A DNA stretch of 38,136 nt. Origin: Clostridia bacterium. Lineage in GTDB: Bacteria; Bacillota; Clostridia; Oscillospirales; Acutalibacteraceae. The position numbers were made by a program, and so were the translations under genes. Position 1 is the first letter of the stretch; each line of letters begins with the position of its first letter. The notes under the pieces are model-generated. The model was not told where the DNA came from. It made no database searches and worked only from the letters and a program-made list of their open reading frames with translations. Below are positions 1-6,863 of the stretch, piece by piece. Location: positions 1 through 38,136 of the forward strand of contig JAFSCI010000048.1 of assembly GCA_017436815.1 (NCBI GenBank), given 5' to 3'.

Positions 1-256
1 GAGTCGAACCCGTTACGCCTTAAAATCAATAATTTTTCACCTTTTCTTGCCTCATCACTTGTAATACGTCAGTATTACTGCGTTCTTCGTCTTCGCCCTT
101 TTAAAAAATTCTTTGATTTTAAGGTCGAAGAGTTTATCTCGTACGCCTTTTTTCGAAAGGCGAAGCGTGAAATTCGCAGTAAGGCCGTCGCCTTACAAGA
201 ATAAACGCAAGAAAGGCGGGAAAAGGCGGCGAGATAAACCGCAATGGGTTCGGCTC
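1..256. repeat. Large nested-palindrome repeat, copy 1
   Basis: This non-coding stretch is built from nested inverted repeats. The outer ends (1-11 and 246-256) match at 10 of 11 positions as an inverted repeat. Positions 18-29 pair perfectly with 113-124, and 132-141 pair perfectly with 230-239. Small hairpins lie at 61-78 (7-bp stem, GTCA loop), 144-162 and 179-196 (7-bp stem, CGTC loop). The right end is about 10 bp beyond the mrnC stop codon. Read as the reverse complement, it shares motifs in the same order with the repeat at 24995-25272, including CGACCTTAAA (complement of 118-127). It looks like a non-autonomous mobile or structured repeat. No coding capacity was seen, and the left end may extend outside the window. 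Confidence 0.7.
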
Positions 257-265
257 TCGTTACCC

Positions 266-658
266 TTAAGCGTCGTTTGAAGTCTGCCAGATTATTTCAA
301 AAAGCTCCCTTGCCCGCTCATCCTGACCGCCAAGATGCAAAAAGCCGAATAACGCTTCAAGACCCGTGGCCGTATGATAATCGGCACTCGAGGAGTTTTT
401 TGGAGTGGTAGAGGTGTGGGCGTTGCGACCTCTTTTAAAAATGTCGCTTTCCTTTTCACTAAGAAGGTCTTTTATAATTGTATACGCCTTAGCCTGCGCC
501 GCAGCATTAACAAATTTTACCGACTCAGAGTGTAATGCGCCGGAAGGACGATCTATCTGACAAAGCTTTTCCCTTACGTATAAGCCGTAGACCGAGTCAC
601 CCACAAACGCTAAGGTTGTGCCGCTTAACATAGCGGGGTTTTTAATATCTAAAACCAT
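266..658 (-). CDS. mrnC: Mini-ribonuclease III (23S rRNA maturation)
   Basis: The 130-aa product matches Mini-III, the RNase III catalytic domain without a dsRNA-binding domain, which matures 23S rRNA ends in Firmicutes. The RNase III signature region with its acidic residue is visible near the N-terminus (VGDSVYGLYVRE). The C-terminal part contains the family's TGLEALFGFLHL segment followed by a helix with acidic residues. Length is normal for the family. An AAGGAA ribosome-binding site lies 10 nt before the ATG. It follows obgE by 18 bp and is probably cotranscribed with it, which fits a ribosome-assembly transcription unit. A long palindromic repeat begins within about 10 bp of its stop codon. 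In many Firmicutes mrnC sits next to cysS; cysS is not in this window. Confidence 0.9.
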   Translation of the reverse strand: MVLDIKNPAMLSGTTLAFVGDSVYGLYVREKLCQIDRPSGALHSESVKFVNAAAQAKAYTIIKDLLSEKESDIFKRGRNAHTSTTPKNSSSADYHTATGLEALFGFLHLGGQDERARELFEIIWQTSNDA

Positions 659-676
659 AAAATAGTATTTCCTTTT

Positions 677-1948
677 TTAGTTTCTATATTCAAAATCTAT
701 GTCGTAAACGCTTACCGTATCGCCCTCAGACACGCCCGCCTTAATTAGCGCCTTGATAATTCCGCTCGATATAAGCACACGCTGAAAATACTGCAGTGAC
801 TCGTAATCATCGGGATTTACGCTGTTTAAAACGTTAAGCAGCCACGGTGCATTATCTACAACGTAAATGCCGTCTATAACCCTAATATCAAATGTATGCT
901 TGTTGTCGGTAAAGTCCTCCTGCGGTATCGGGTCGGGCTCGTACTGTTTTACGGGCGGTAAAGAGGCAAGGTGCTCAAACACCTTGTTTATAAGCTCATT
1001 AGTGCCCTCGGCAATAGGCGCCATTATAGGATAAAACTCATAACCCAAACCGTTAAAATATTCTTTTAACTCGTTTACGGTCTGCTCATCTGTTAAATCG
1101 CACTTGTTACCGACAATTATCTGCGGACGATCAAGCAGTTCCTCGCCAAAGGCCTTAAGCTCTTGGTTGATTTTTTCAAAATCATCCTTGGGATCTCTGC
1201 CCTCGCTACCCGATACGTCAATAACGTGCAAGAACATACGGCAACGCTCTACGTGACGTAAAAATTCGTGACCGAGTCCCGTGCCCTCGCTTGCACCCTC
1301 AATAAGACCGGGGATATCGGCCATAACAAAGGACGCGTCTGCATCAATAGATACAACACCCAAAACAGGTGTAAGGGTGGTAAAATGATAATTTGCAATT
1401 TTAGGTTGGGCCTTGGACACAACCGACAAAAGCGTAGACTTACCAACGTTCGGGAAGCCTATTAAGCCTACGTCGGCAAGGAGTTTAAGCTCCAAAATAA
1501 CGTCTAATTCTTCACCGGGATTACCCATTTTTGCAAAACGGGGAACCTGACGTGTGGAGGTTGAAAAATGGGTGTTACCCCAACCGCCTTTGCCGCCTTT
1601 GGCTATTACGGTGGGTTCATCAGACGAAATATCGGCTATAATTCTGCCCGATTCCAAATCCTTAACAAGTGTGCCTCTGGGCACTCTTATTACAAGGTTG
1701 GGCGCACTTTTACCCGTACAGCGTGAACCCGAACCGTTCGAGCCGCTTTCGGCTATATATTTTCTTTTATATCTAAAATCGGCAAGGGTCGATAAATTAT
1801 CGTCGACAACAAAAACAATGTCGCCGCCCTTTCCACCGTCGCCGCCGTCGGGTCCACCGGACGCAACGTATTTTTCTCTGTGAAAAGTAACCGCGCCGTT
1901 ACCGCCGTTACCCGCTTTTAGATGAATTTTTGCTACATCTATAAACAT
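677..1948 (-). CDS. obgE: GTPase Obg (CgtA), 50S ribosome assembly factor
   Basis: This is the Obg family GTPase, involved in late 50S assembly and stress signalling. The N-terminus is the glycine-rich Obg fold (KIHLKAGNGGNGAVTFHREK, many Gly-Gly pairs to about residue 150). The G domain follows, with a P-loop GFPNVGKST, switch II DIPGL and the NKCD guanine-specificity motif. The C-terminus is an OCT domain. The start was set at 1948 rather than an upstream in-frame ATG, because AAGGGAG sits immediately upstream and the protein then begins MFIDVAKI as in the family. It lies downstream of rpmA, a common order in Firmicutes, but a hairpin at 1974-1995 separates them. mrnC follows 18 bp later. 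Confidence 0.95.
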   Translation of the reverse strand: MFIDVAKIHLKAGNGGNGAVTFHREKYVASGGPDGGDGGKGGDIVFVVDDNLSTLADFRYKRKYIAESGSNGSGSRCTGKSAPNLVIRVPRGTLVKDLESGRIIADISSDEPTVIAKGGKGGWGNTHFSTSTRQVPRFAKMGNPGEELDVILELKLLADVGLIGFPNVGKSTLLSVVSKAQPKIANYHFTTLTPVLGVVSIDADASFVMADIPGLIEGASEGTGLGHEFLRHVERCRMFLHVIDVSGSEGRDPKDDFEKINQELKAFGEELLDRPQIIVGNKCDLTDEQTVNELKEYFNGLGYEFYPIMAPIAEGTNELINKVFEHLASLPPVKQYEPDPIPQEDFTDNKHTFDIRVIDGIYVVDNAPWLLNVLNSVNPDDYESLQYFQRVLISSGIIKALIKAGVSEGDTVSVYDIDFEYRN

Positions 1949-1961
1949 TTTGTTCTCCCTT

Positions 1962-1995
1962 AAAAAACAATATCCCCGGCACATACATGCCGGGG
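1962..1995 (-). terminator. Weak terminator or attenuator between rpmA and obgE
   Basis: A perfect 8-bp GC-rich stem (1974-1981 with 1988-1995, 6-nt loop) lies after rpmA on the minus strand. A run of six T occurs on that strand at 1967-1962, offset about 6 nt from the stem. The offset suggests partial termination. No clear new promoter is seen before obgE, so it may set the ratio of ribosomal-protein to obgE expression. Confidence 0.55.
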
Positions 1996-2009
1996 AATAA
2001 TTTTGCTAA

Positions 2010-2291
2010 TTACTCAGCAGCGTAAATGCTTACCTGCTTGCGATCACGGCCAAGTCTTTCAAACTTTACCTTGCCGTCGATAAGTGCAAACAATGTATCG
2101 TCAGAACCACGGCCTACATTGTTGCCGGCATGAATATGTGTGCCTCTTTGGCGAACAAGTATGTTACCAGCCAAAACGAACTGACCGTCAGCTCTCTTAA
2201 CGCCTAAACGCTTGGACTCACTGTCACGGCCGTTTTTGGTCGAACCCATACCTTTTTTATGAGCAAACAACTGAATGTTAATCTTTAACAT
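2010..2291 (-). CDS. rpmA: Large ribosomal subunit protein bL27, with cleavable N-terminus
   Basis: The 93-aa protein is bL27, whose N-terminal tail reaches the peptidyl-transferase centre. The core ([37 protein letters not shown]) is canonical. It begins with the Firmicute-type extension MLKINIQLF before AHKKG. In Staphylococcus the corresponding extension is removed by the protease Prp, and here prp is encoded immediately upstream (3 bp away). A strong GGAGGTG ribosome-binding site overlaps the end of prp. It is the last gene of rplU-prp-rpmA before a terminator-like hairpin. Confidence 0.97.
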   Translation of the reverse strand: MLKINIQLFAHKKGMGSTKNGRDSESKRLGVKRADGQFVLAGNILVRQRGTHIHAGNNVGRGSDDTLFALIDGKVKFERLGRDRKQVSIYAAE

Positions 2292-2294
2292 TAC

Positions 2295-2612
2295 CTACAC
2301 CTCCGTAATAATCTGTATATTGTTCTTGTACTGTTTTTGAAGTTGTGTGATATGAAGCTTAAAGCCCTTGAGTGTAACCTGACACTCCTCTAATTTGCTT
2401 TGTACCTTTATGTTAAGCAGTGCATCGTCTTGCTCAATACTGAGCGATGCGCCAACAATTTCGGTAAGTGTGTTAACGGCCATATATGCCGCCGACGACA
2501 CTGCAGAGCAAACCAGCTTGCCTTCAAAATCACTGTTAGAGCGAGAACTGTGCCCGCTCATTGAAAACCCTGTAATTTTACCCGAGTTTTCTACAAACCT
2601 TACCAAAGTCAT
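2295..2612 (-). CDS. prp: Ribosomal-processing cysteine protease Prp
   Basis: The 105-aa protein is of the YsxB/Prp family, the cysteine protease that trims the N-terminal extension of bL27. The expected His and Cys are present: His21 in SMSGHSSRS and Cys35 in KLVCSAVSSAAYM, at the family's usual spacing. It lies between rplU and rpmA, as in most Firmicutes. The substrate bL27 encoded next to it carries the expected extension, so the pair is self-consistent. Confidence 0.92.
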   Translation of the reverse strand: MTLVRFVENSGKITGFSMSGHSSRSNSDFEGKLVCSAVSSAAYMAVNTLTEIVGASLSIEQDDALLNIKVQSKLEECQVTLKGFKLHITQLQKQYKNNIQIITEV

Positions 2613-2617
2613 AAAAA

Positions 2618-2929
2618 TTAAACGATTTCGTTAATCTGTACTTTGGTGTAGGGCTGTCTGTGGCCCAACTTGCGCGAGCTACCCTTCTTAGGCTTGTAAG
2701 TGAAAACGGTGATCTTCTTGGATTTACCGTTTTTAAGAACAACACCCTTAACAGCAGCGTCTTTAACGTAGGGCTTACCTACCTTTAAAGTTCCTCTGTC
2801 GTTGCTCACAGCTATAACCTTGTCAAAAACAACCTCTGCGTTTTCTTCAACGTTAAGCTTTTCTACGAAAATAACATCACCGCTCTGAACACGGTACTGC
2901 TTTCCGCCTGTTTCAATGATTGCGTACAT
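2618..2929 (-). CDS. rplU: Large ribosomal subunit protein bL21
   Basis: The 103-aa product is full-length bL21 ([15 protein letters not shown] at the start, [11 protein letters not shown] at the end), a 23S rRNA-binding protein of the 50S subunit. It is the first gene of the rplU-prp-rpmA unit. It is preceded by a strong promoter and a roughly 85-nt 5' UTR that resembles the L21 leader, suggesting autogenous control. Confidence 0.97.
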   Translation of the reverse strand: MYAIIETGGKQYRVQSGDVIFVEKLNVEENAEVVFDKVIAVSNDRGTLKVGKPYVKDAAVKGVVLKNGKSKKITVFTYKPKKGSSRKLGHRQPYTKVQINEIV

Positions 2930-3014
2930 TTTCCGGCACCTGCCTTATAAATCAATCTCGCTACTATGAGGCGTGCGTTTTTGCGCAACTTAAAATTAGC
3001 CCCTAATATGCGGC
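2930..3014 (-). promoter_or_regulatory. L21-leader-like structured 5' UTR
   Basis: Between the promoter at 3021-3049 and the rplU start lies a conserved-looking leader. On the minus strand it contains a TGCG/CGCA hairpin closed by an A-rich loop. This is followed by CACGCCT, which can pair with AGGC-(AG)-GTG near the start codon. A CGCACGCCTC-type motif and a 3' AGGCAGGTGC segment are what I recall for the L21 leader described in Firmicutes. Such leaders are thought to bind bL21 or sense it. The assignment rests on motif and position; no covariance search was run. Confidence 0.55.
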
Positions 3015-3020
3015 TTTACA

Positions 3021-3049
3021 ATTTTATCACTAATACCCGCAAAAGTCAA
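3021..3049 (-). promoter_or_regulatory. Sigma-A promoter of rplU-prp-rpmA
   Basis: On the minus strand, TTGACT (3049-3044) and TAAAAT (3026-3021) are separated by exactly 17 nt. This is a near-consensus vegetative promoter, consistent with high ribosomal-protein expression. Confidence 0.8.
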
Positions 3050-3052
3050 GCA

Positions 3053-4372
3053 TTATTTTGTCAGTATTCCGCCGTCGGTTTTAAGCAGTATAAATATTTG
3101 CTCTTCTTTAAGTGTTGCCGTGTTAATATACACCAAAACCTCGTCGTTATTAAAGCCTGTACAAGTAAACTCAAAGCAGTGTACCTGCTCCTTAGATGCA
3201 GTTGGTATAAGGGCAAGCTTTTGCGATTTTACCGATAAATTTTCGCTTAAAACCTCTCTTGCCTGCTCGGGTGAATATTTTGGAGTTAAAATATTGCGGT
3301 CGGTATGATTTTTTATATACTGCTTGGCATCAAAAAAGACCACTGTTCCCGAACTTAAATCAACGCCAACCTTTATAAGATCGGTATAGCATACGGTCGA
3401 ACCGTTTACAAATGCAAAATTTATTACGCAAACACCCTCGTTTATAAAATAATAATTGCTTTGCATATTTTTGTAGCCGACTTTTTCCAAAAACTCCTCG
3501 GCCTTTTTCTCGGCCTGCTCGAAGCTGAAATTAGTGTCGCCTTTGGGCAAAACTCTGCGCATATATATTAAATATCCGCCCTTTTTGGTTACCGCAATAA
3601 AGCCATCGTTTGCCTCGTTAAAGCCGTAGGTTTCTATCTCACCCTGTGAATCGCTGCCATCTGCTAAATCACTTGGATTTTTACCTATAGCATCGGCGGC
3701 TATTTGCTTGGCAAATTCGGGTTCTACGTACTCACTTTGCTCTAAAAGCCGGGATTTTTTGTCAGATATATGATCGGAAAACGGGCCGTCATAGATTAAG
3801 GTCGGGTAATCGGTAAGGGCGTGTTCTATTTGCTGTACGTCATCGTAAAACTGGCTGCTGGTATTTTGGGAATCTATCTGCTCATCCCACGCTCCACCGG
3901 AAGAATAAATTGTATAAATATCGTTAATTCCGCTATGAATTTTTCCCGCGGTCTGACTGAGTTTTAACAGATTTTCCCGCTCCTCAGACTGTATCTGCTC
4001 ACCCGCTGCCGCCTTTTTAGACAGGTGCAACGAATACTCGCCCACCTGGGATAAAAATTTGTTTATTGAGGTCAACTCTCCCGAATTTGCCGGAAGACTT
4101 GCTATTGCAGATTTTGCCGCTGCCGCTTTGGTAGAAAGCAATACACTGAGTGATGCAAGCTGCCCCGTACCCGATGAATATACACTCTTTTTTAGGGCGT
4201 CCTCTATGTTGCCTATGTTAACGCTTAAAGTTTCAAGCGCCGATTCATACGAGTATTTTATTTGCTGTTTATATTTTTCAGATTCAGTTTTTACGCTTAC
4301 ATAGGTGCCAATGCCCACCAAAATTAAGGCTACATAAAAGCTTGTTATTCGAATTAAAACACGTTTTTTCAT
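3053..4372 (-). CDS. ypeB: Spore germination protein YpeB-like (PepSY domains)
   Basis: The protein is about 439 aa, with an N-terminal membrane anchor (residues about 7-25) and a long helical region. PepSY-like domains form the C-terminal half (around FSFEQAEKKAEEFLEKVG and SPEQAREVLSENL). This is the layout of YpeB, the partner that SleB cortex-lytic enzyme needs for incorporation and stability in spores. The ATG at 4372 was chosen because GGTGAT lies about 8 nt upstream; an in-frame ATG at 4426 has no such site. In Bacillus, ypeB follows sleB directly. Here there is no sleB neighbour; a divergent cysteine desulfurase precedes it and rplU follows. No terminator is seen between its stop and the rplU promoter. 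Confidence 0.85.
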   Translation of the reverse strand: MKKRVLIRITSFYVALILVGIGTYVSVKTESEKYKQQIKYSYESALETLSVNIGNIEDALKKSVYSSGTGQLASLSVLLSTKAAAAKSAIASLPANSGELTSINKFLSQVGEYSLHLSKKAAAGEQIQSEERENLLKLSQTAGKIHSGINDIYTIYSSGGAWDEQIDSQNTSSQFYDDVQQIEHALTDYPTLIYDGPFSDHISDKKSRLLEQSEYVEPEFAKQIAADAIGKNPSDLADGSDSQGEIETYGFNEANDGFIAVTKKGGYLIYMRRVLPKGDTNFSFEQAEKKAEEFLEKVGYKNMQSNYYFINEGVCVINFAFVNGSTVCYTDLIKVGVDLSSGTVVFFDAKQYIKNHTDRNILTPKYSPEQAREVLSENLSVKSQKLALIPTASKEQVHCFEFTCTGFNNDEVLVYINTATLKEEQIFILLKTDGGILTK

Positions 4373-4444
4373 AAAAATATCACCAATAATATTCTTTTCC
4401 AAAAATTTATCGCAATATTCCCGCATTTATTTTAAAGAAAATTA

Positions 4445-4473
4445 TTGTATTAATTTAGATTATATAGTATAAT
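4445..4473 (+). promoter_or_regulatory. Sigma-A promoter of the desulfurase-thiI-cinA-like operon
   Basis: TTGTAT (4445-4450) and TATAAT (4468-4473) are separated by 17 nt, about 27 bp before the first start codon. It lies in the 127-bp divergent gap with ypeB. Confidence 0.75.
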
Positions 4474-4499
4474 AATTTCGAATGTAGTTTACAGAGAGC

Positions 4500-5645
4500 G
4501 TGAAACACTTGGAAAATATTGTGTATTTAGACAATTCGGCCACCACCAAGCCGTGTGATAAAGCAATTGAAAACATAAACAACGTTTTGCTGAACAACTG
4601 GGGCAATCCGTCCTCGTTGCACACCTTGGGTATGTACGCCGAAAACGAGATGAACGATTCACGAAAGGTAATCGCAAGTCTAATAGGCGCCGTGCCGCAG
4701 GAAATATTTTTCACCTCCGGCGCAACCGAGGCCAACAACATAAGTATTTTATGCTCTGCAAAAAAACTTAAAAAACAAGGCAAGCGCATTGTAACCTCGG
4801 CAATAGAGCATCACTCGGTGCTCGATACTGTAAAAAGCTTAGAGGCTGAAGGCTTTGAGGTAGTATACATAAAGCCTGATAGTGATGGGAATATATCTGA
4901 AGAAGCTTTGAGCCGTGCCATAACGCCCGATACTGTTTTGGTAAGCTTAATGCTTGTAAATAACGAGGTAGGCTCTGTTTTACCCGTAAGTAAGGCAAAG
5001 GCCATAATGAAAAACGTATGTCCGCGCGCCATTTTGCATTGCGATGCCGTACAAGCAGTAGGCAAAATGCCAATTAACGTTAATTCTTTAGGTGTAGACC
5101 TTTTAACCGCCAGCGCACACAAATTACACGGTCCGAAGGGCATTGGCTTTTTGTACAAAAACAAAAATCTTCACCTGCCACCCCTAACCTTCGGCGGCGG
5201 GCAGGAAAAAGATATGCGTCCGGGCACAGAATCGGTACCGCTAATTTCGGGCTTTAAGGGTGCGGTACAAAGCATTGGCAACATAAACGCTAATCTGGAA
5301 TATTTAAATCAGCTGCACGCCTTTGCTGTAGAAAAGCTTAGCGAACTGGAATTTGTAAGTATAAACTCGCCTGAAAACTGTTGTCCTTATATTTTAAATA
5401 TTTCGGTAAACGGCTTCAGATCAGAAACACTTTTGCATTTTTTGGAAAGCAAAAATATTTTTGTATCCAGCGGTAGCGCCTGCGCAAAGGGTAAAGGCAG
5501 CTACGTACTTGCAGCAATGGGCAAAAGCGCCGATATTATAGACAGTGCTCTCAGAATAAGCTTTTGTAAACACAACAAAGAGGAAGACATTCTTTTACTG
5601 TGCGATGCCTTAAAAGAGGCTGTCGGCAGACTTAAAAAAAGATAA
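4500..5645 (+). CDS. Cysteine desulfurase, NifS/IscS family
   Basis: This PLP enzyme transfers sulfur from cysteine as a persulfide. The PLP lysine (K208, SAHKLHGPKG) and catalytic cysteine (C328, SSGSACAKG) are present, and the length (381 aa) is normal. It is followed 15 bp later by thiI. In B. subtilis a dedicated desulfurase (NifZ) next to thiI supplies sulfur for tRNA 4-thiouridine, and I infer the same role here. The start is uncertain. GTG at 4500 lies only 1 nt after AGAGAG, whereas TTG at 4509 (giving a protein that begins just before NIVYLDNSATT) has ideal spacing and may be the real start. Confidence 0.92.
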   Translation: MKHLENIVYLDNSATTKPCDKAIENINNVLLNNWGNPSSLHTLGMYAENEMNDSRKVIASLIGAVPQEIFFTSGATEANNISILCSAKKLKKQGKRIVTSAIEHHSVLDTVKSLEAEGFEVVYIKPDSDGNISEEALSRAITPDTVLVSLMLVNNEVGSVLPVSKAKAIMKNVCPRAILHCDAVQAVGKMPINVNSLGVDLLTASAHKLHGPKGIGFLYKNKNLHLPPLTFGGGQEKDMRPGTESVPLISGFKGAVQSIGNINANLEYLNQLHAFAVEKLSELEFVSINSPENCCPYILNISVNGFRSETLLHFLESKNIFVSSGSACAKGKGSYVLAAMGKSADIIDSALRISFCKHNKEEDILLLCDALKEAVGRLKKR

Positions 5646-5660
5646 AGTAAGGAAGCTGTA

Positions 5661-6833
5661 ATGAACAAGGAAATCATACTTATTAAAAACGGAGAATTAG
5701 CTTTAAAGGGACTTAACCGTTCGACCTTTGAAGAGGTTATGATAAAAAACATTAAGCGCAAACTAAAGCCGTTCGGCAATTTTTCGGTCAAGCGCGCTCA
5801 GTCAACCATAACCATAGAGCCTATGGACGATAATTTTGATATGAGCATAGCGCTCGAGCAAATGCAGTACATTTTCGGAATTGCCGCATTCAGCAAGGCT
5901 TTGGTATGTGAGAAGGATATAAACGATATTTTATCACGCGGTCCCTCTTATTTAGCTGATGCATTAAGCGGCGTTAAGACCTTTAAGGTTGAGGCCAAGC
6001 GTTCAGACAAAAGCTTTCCTCTTACCTCGCCCGAAATTTCCAAACTAATGGGTGGCGAGCTTTTAAAGAAATATAAGCATTTAAGCGTAGACGTTCATAA
6101 TCCTGAGTGTGTTGTTACGGTAGAAATACGTGATTTTGCCGCCTACGTCAGAGCAGGTCAGATACGTGGTGCGGGCGGACTGCCGGTGGGCACCGCAGGA
6201 AAGGCCGCAATACTTATCTCAGGCGGAATTGACTCCCCCGTTGCCGCTTATATGATGGCAAAGCGCGGCGTTGCTTTATCGGCTATACATTTTGCAAGCC
6301 CGCCATACACAAGTCCCCGCGCAGAGCAAAAAGTACGCGAGTTATTGGAAAAGGTTTCGGCCTACAGCGGTCCGATAAGACTCGGCGTTGTTCCCTTTAC
6401 CGAAATTCAGGAGCAAATTGCAAAAAATTGCCCCGAGGAATTCTTTACACTTATAATGCGCAGAATGATGATGCGAATTTCCTGCATATTGGCAGAAAAC
6501 AGCGGTTGTCTTGCGCTGATTACGGGAGAAAGCTTAGGTCAGGTTGCAAGCCAGACCCTTCCCGCTCTTGCCGTAACCGATGAGGTTTGCACCATGCCGG
6601 TGCTGCGACCCGCAATTGGTATGGATAAGGAAGAAATAATAAAAATATCCAAAAAAATAGATGCTTTTGACATTTCTATTCAGCCCTACGAAGACTGCTG
6701 CACTGTATTTACTCCAAAGCATCCCAAAACACGCCCCACCGTTTTACAGTGCATAGAGGCGGAAAAAGCTCTTGATATAGATGCTCTTATAAGCAGAGCA
6801 GTAGAAAACACCGAATTCTCTTACGTAGAGTAA
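5661..6833 (+). CDS. thiI: tRNA 4-thiouridine synthetase ThiI, no rhodanese domain
   Basis: The enzyme makes 4-thiouridine at tRNA position 8. The 390-aa product has the N-terminal ferredoxin-like and THUMP region and a PP-loop ATP pyrophosphatase motif SGGIDSP at residues 187-193. The C-terminal CCTVFTPKHPKT segment is typical of the family. The rhodanese domain of enterobacterial ThiI is missing, as is usual in Firmicutes, where the adjacent desulfurase hands sulfur over directly. AAGGAAG precedes the ATG. The next gene starts 30 bp downstream on the same strand. Confidence 0.95.
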   Translation: MNKEIILIKNGELALKGLNRSTFEEVMIKNIKRKLKPFGNFSVKRAQSTITIEPMDDNFDMSIALEQMQYIFGIAAFSKALVCEKDINDILSRGPSYLADALSGVKTFKVEAKRSDKSFPLTSPEISKLMGGELLKKYKHLSVDVHNPECVVTVEIRDFAAYVRAGQIRGAGGLPVGTAGKAAILISGGIDSPVAAYMMAKRGVALSAIHFASPPYTSPRAEQKVRELLEKVSAYSGPIRLGVVPFTEIQEQIAKNCPEEFFTLIMRRMMMRISCILAENSGCLALITGESLGQVASQTLPALAVTDEVCTMPVLRPAIGMDKEEIIKISKKIDAFDISIQPYEDCCTVFTPKHPKTRPTVLQCIEAEKALDIDALISRAVENTEFSYVE

Positions 6834-6863
6834 TTAAAATCCCTTCACGACTGGAGATAAACT

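Noticed and set aside
1..11. tRNA T-arm-like sequence (GAGTCGAACCC, with its inverted copy at 246-256)
   Set aside because: It looks like a tRNA T-arm, but no acceptor, D-arm or anticodon arm is found at the right spacing. The matching inverted copy shows it is the terminal repeat of the palindrome.
1554..1883. 109-aa open frame opposite obgE
   Set aside because: It is a proline-rich antisense shadow of the Gly-rich Obg domain, with no start signal.
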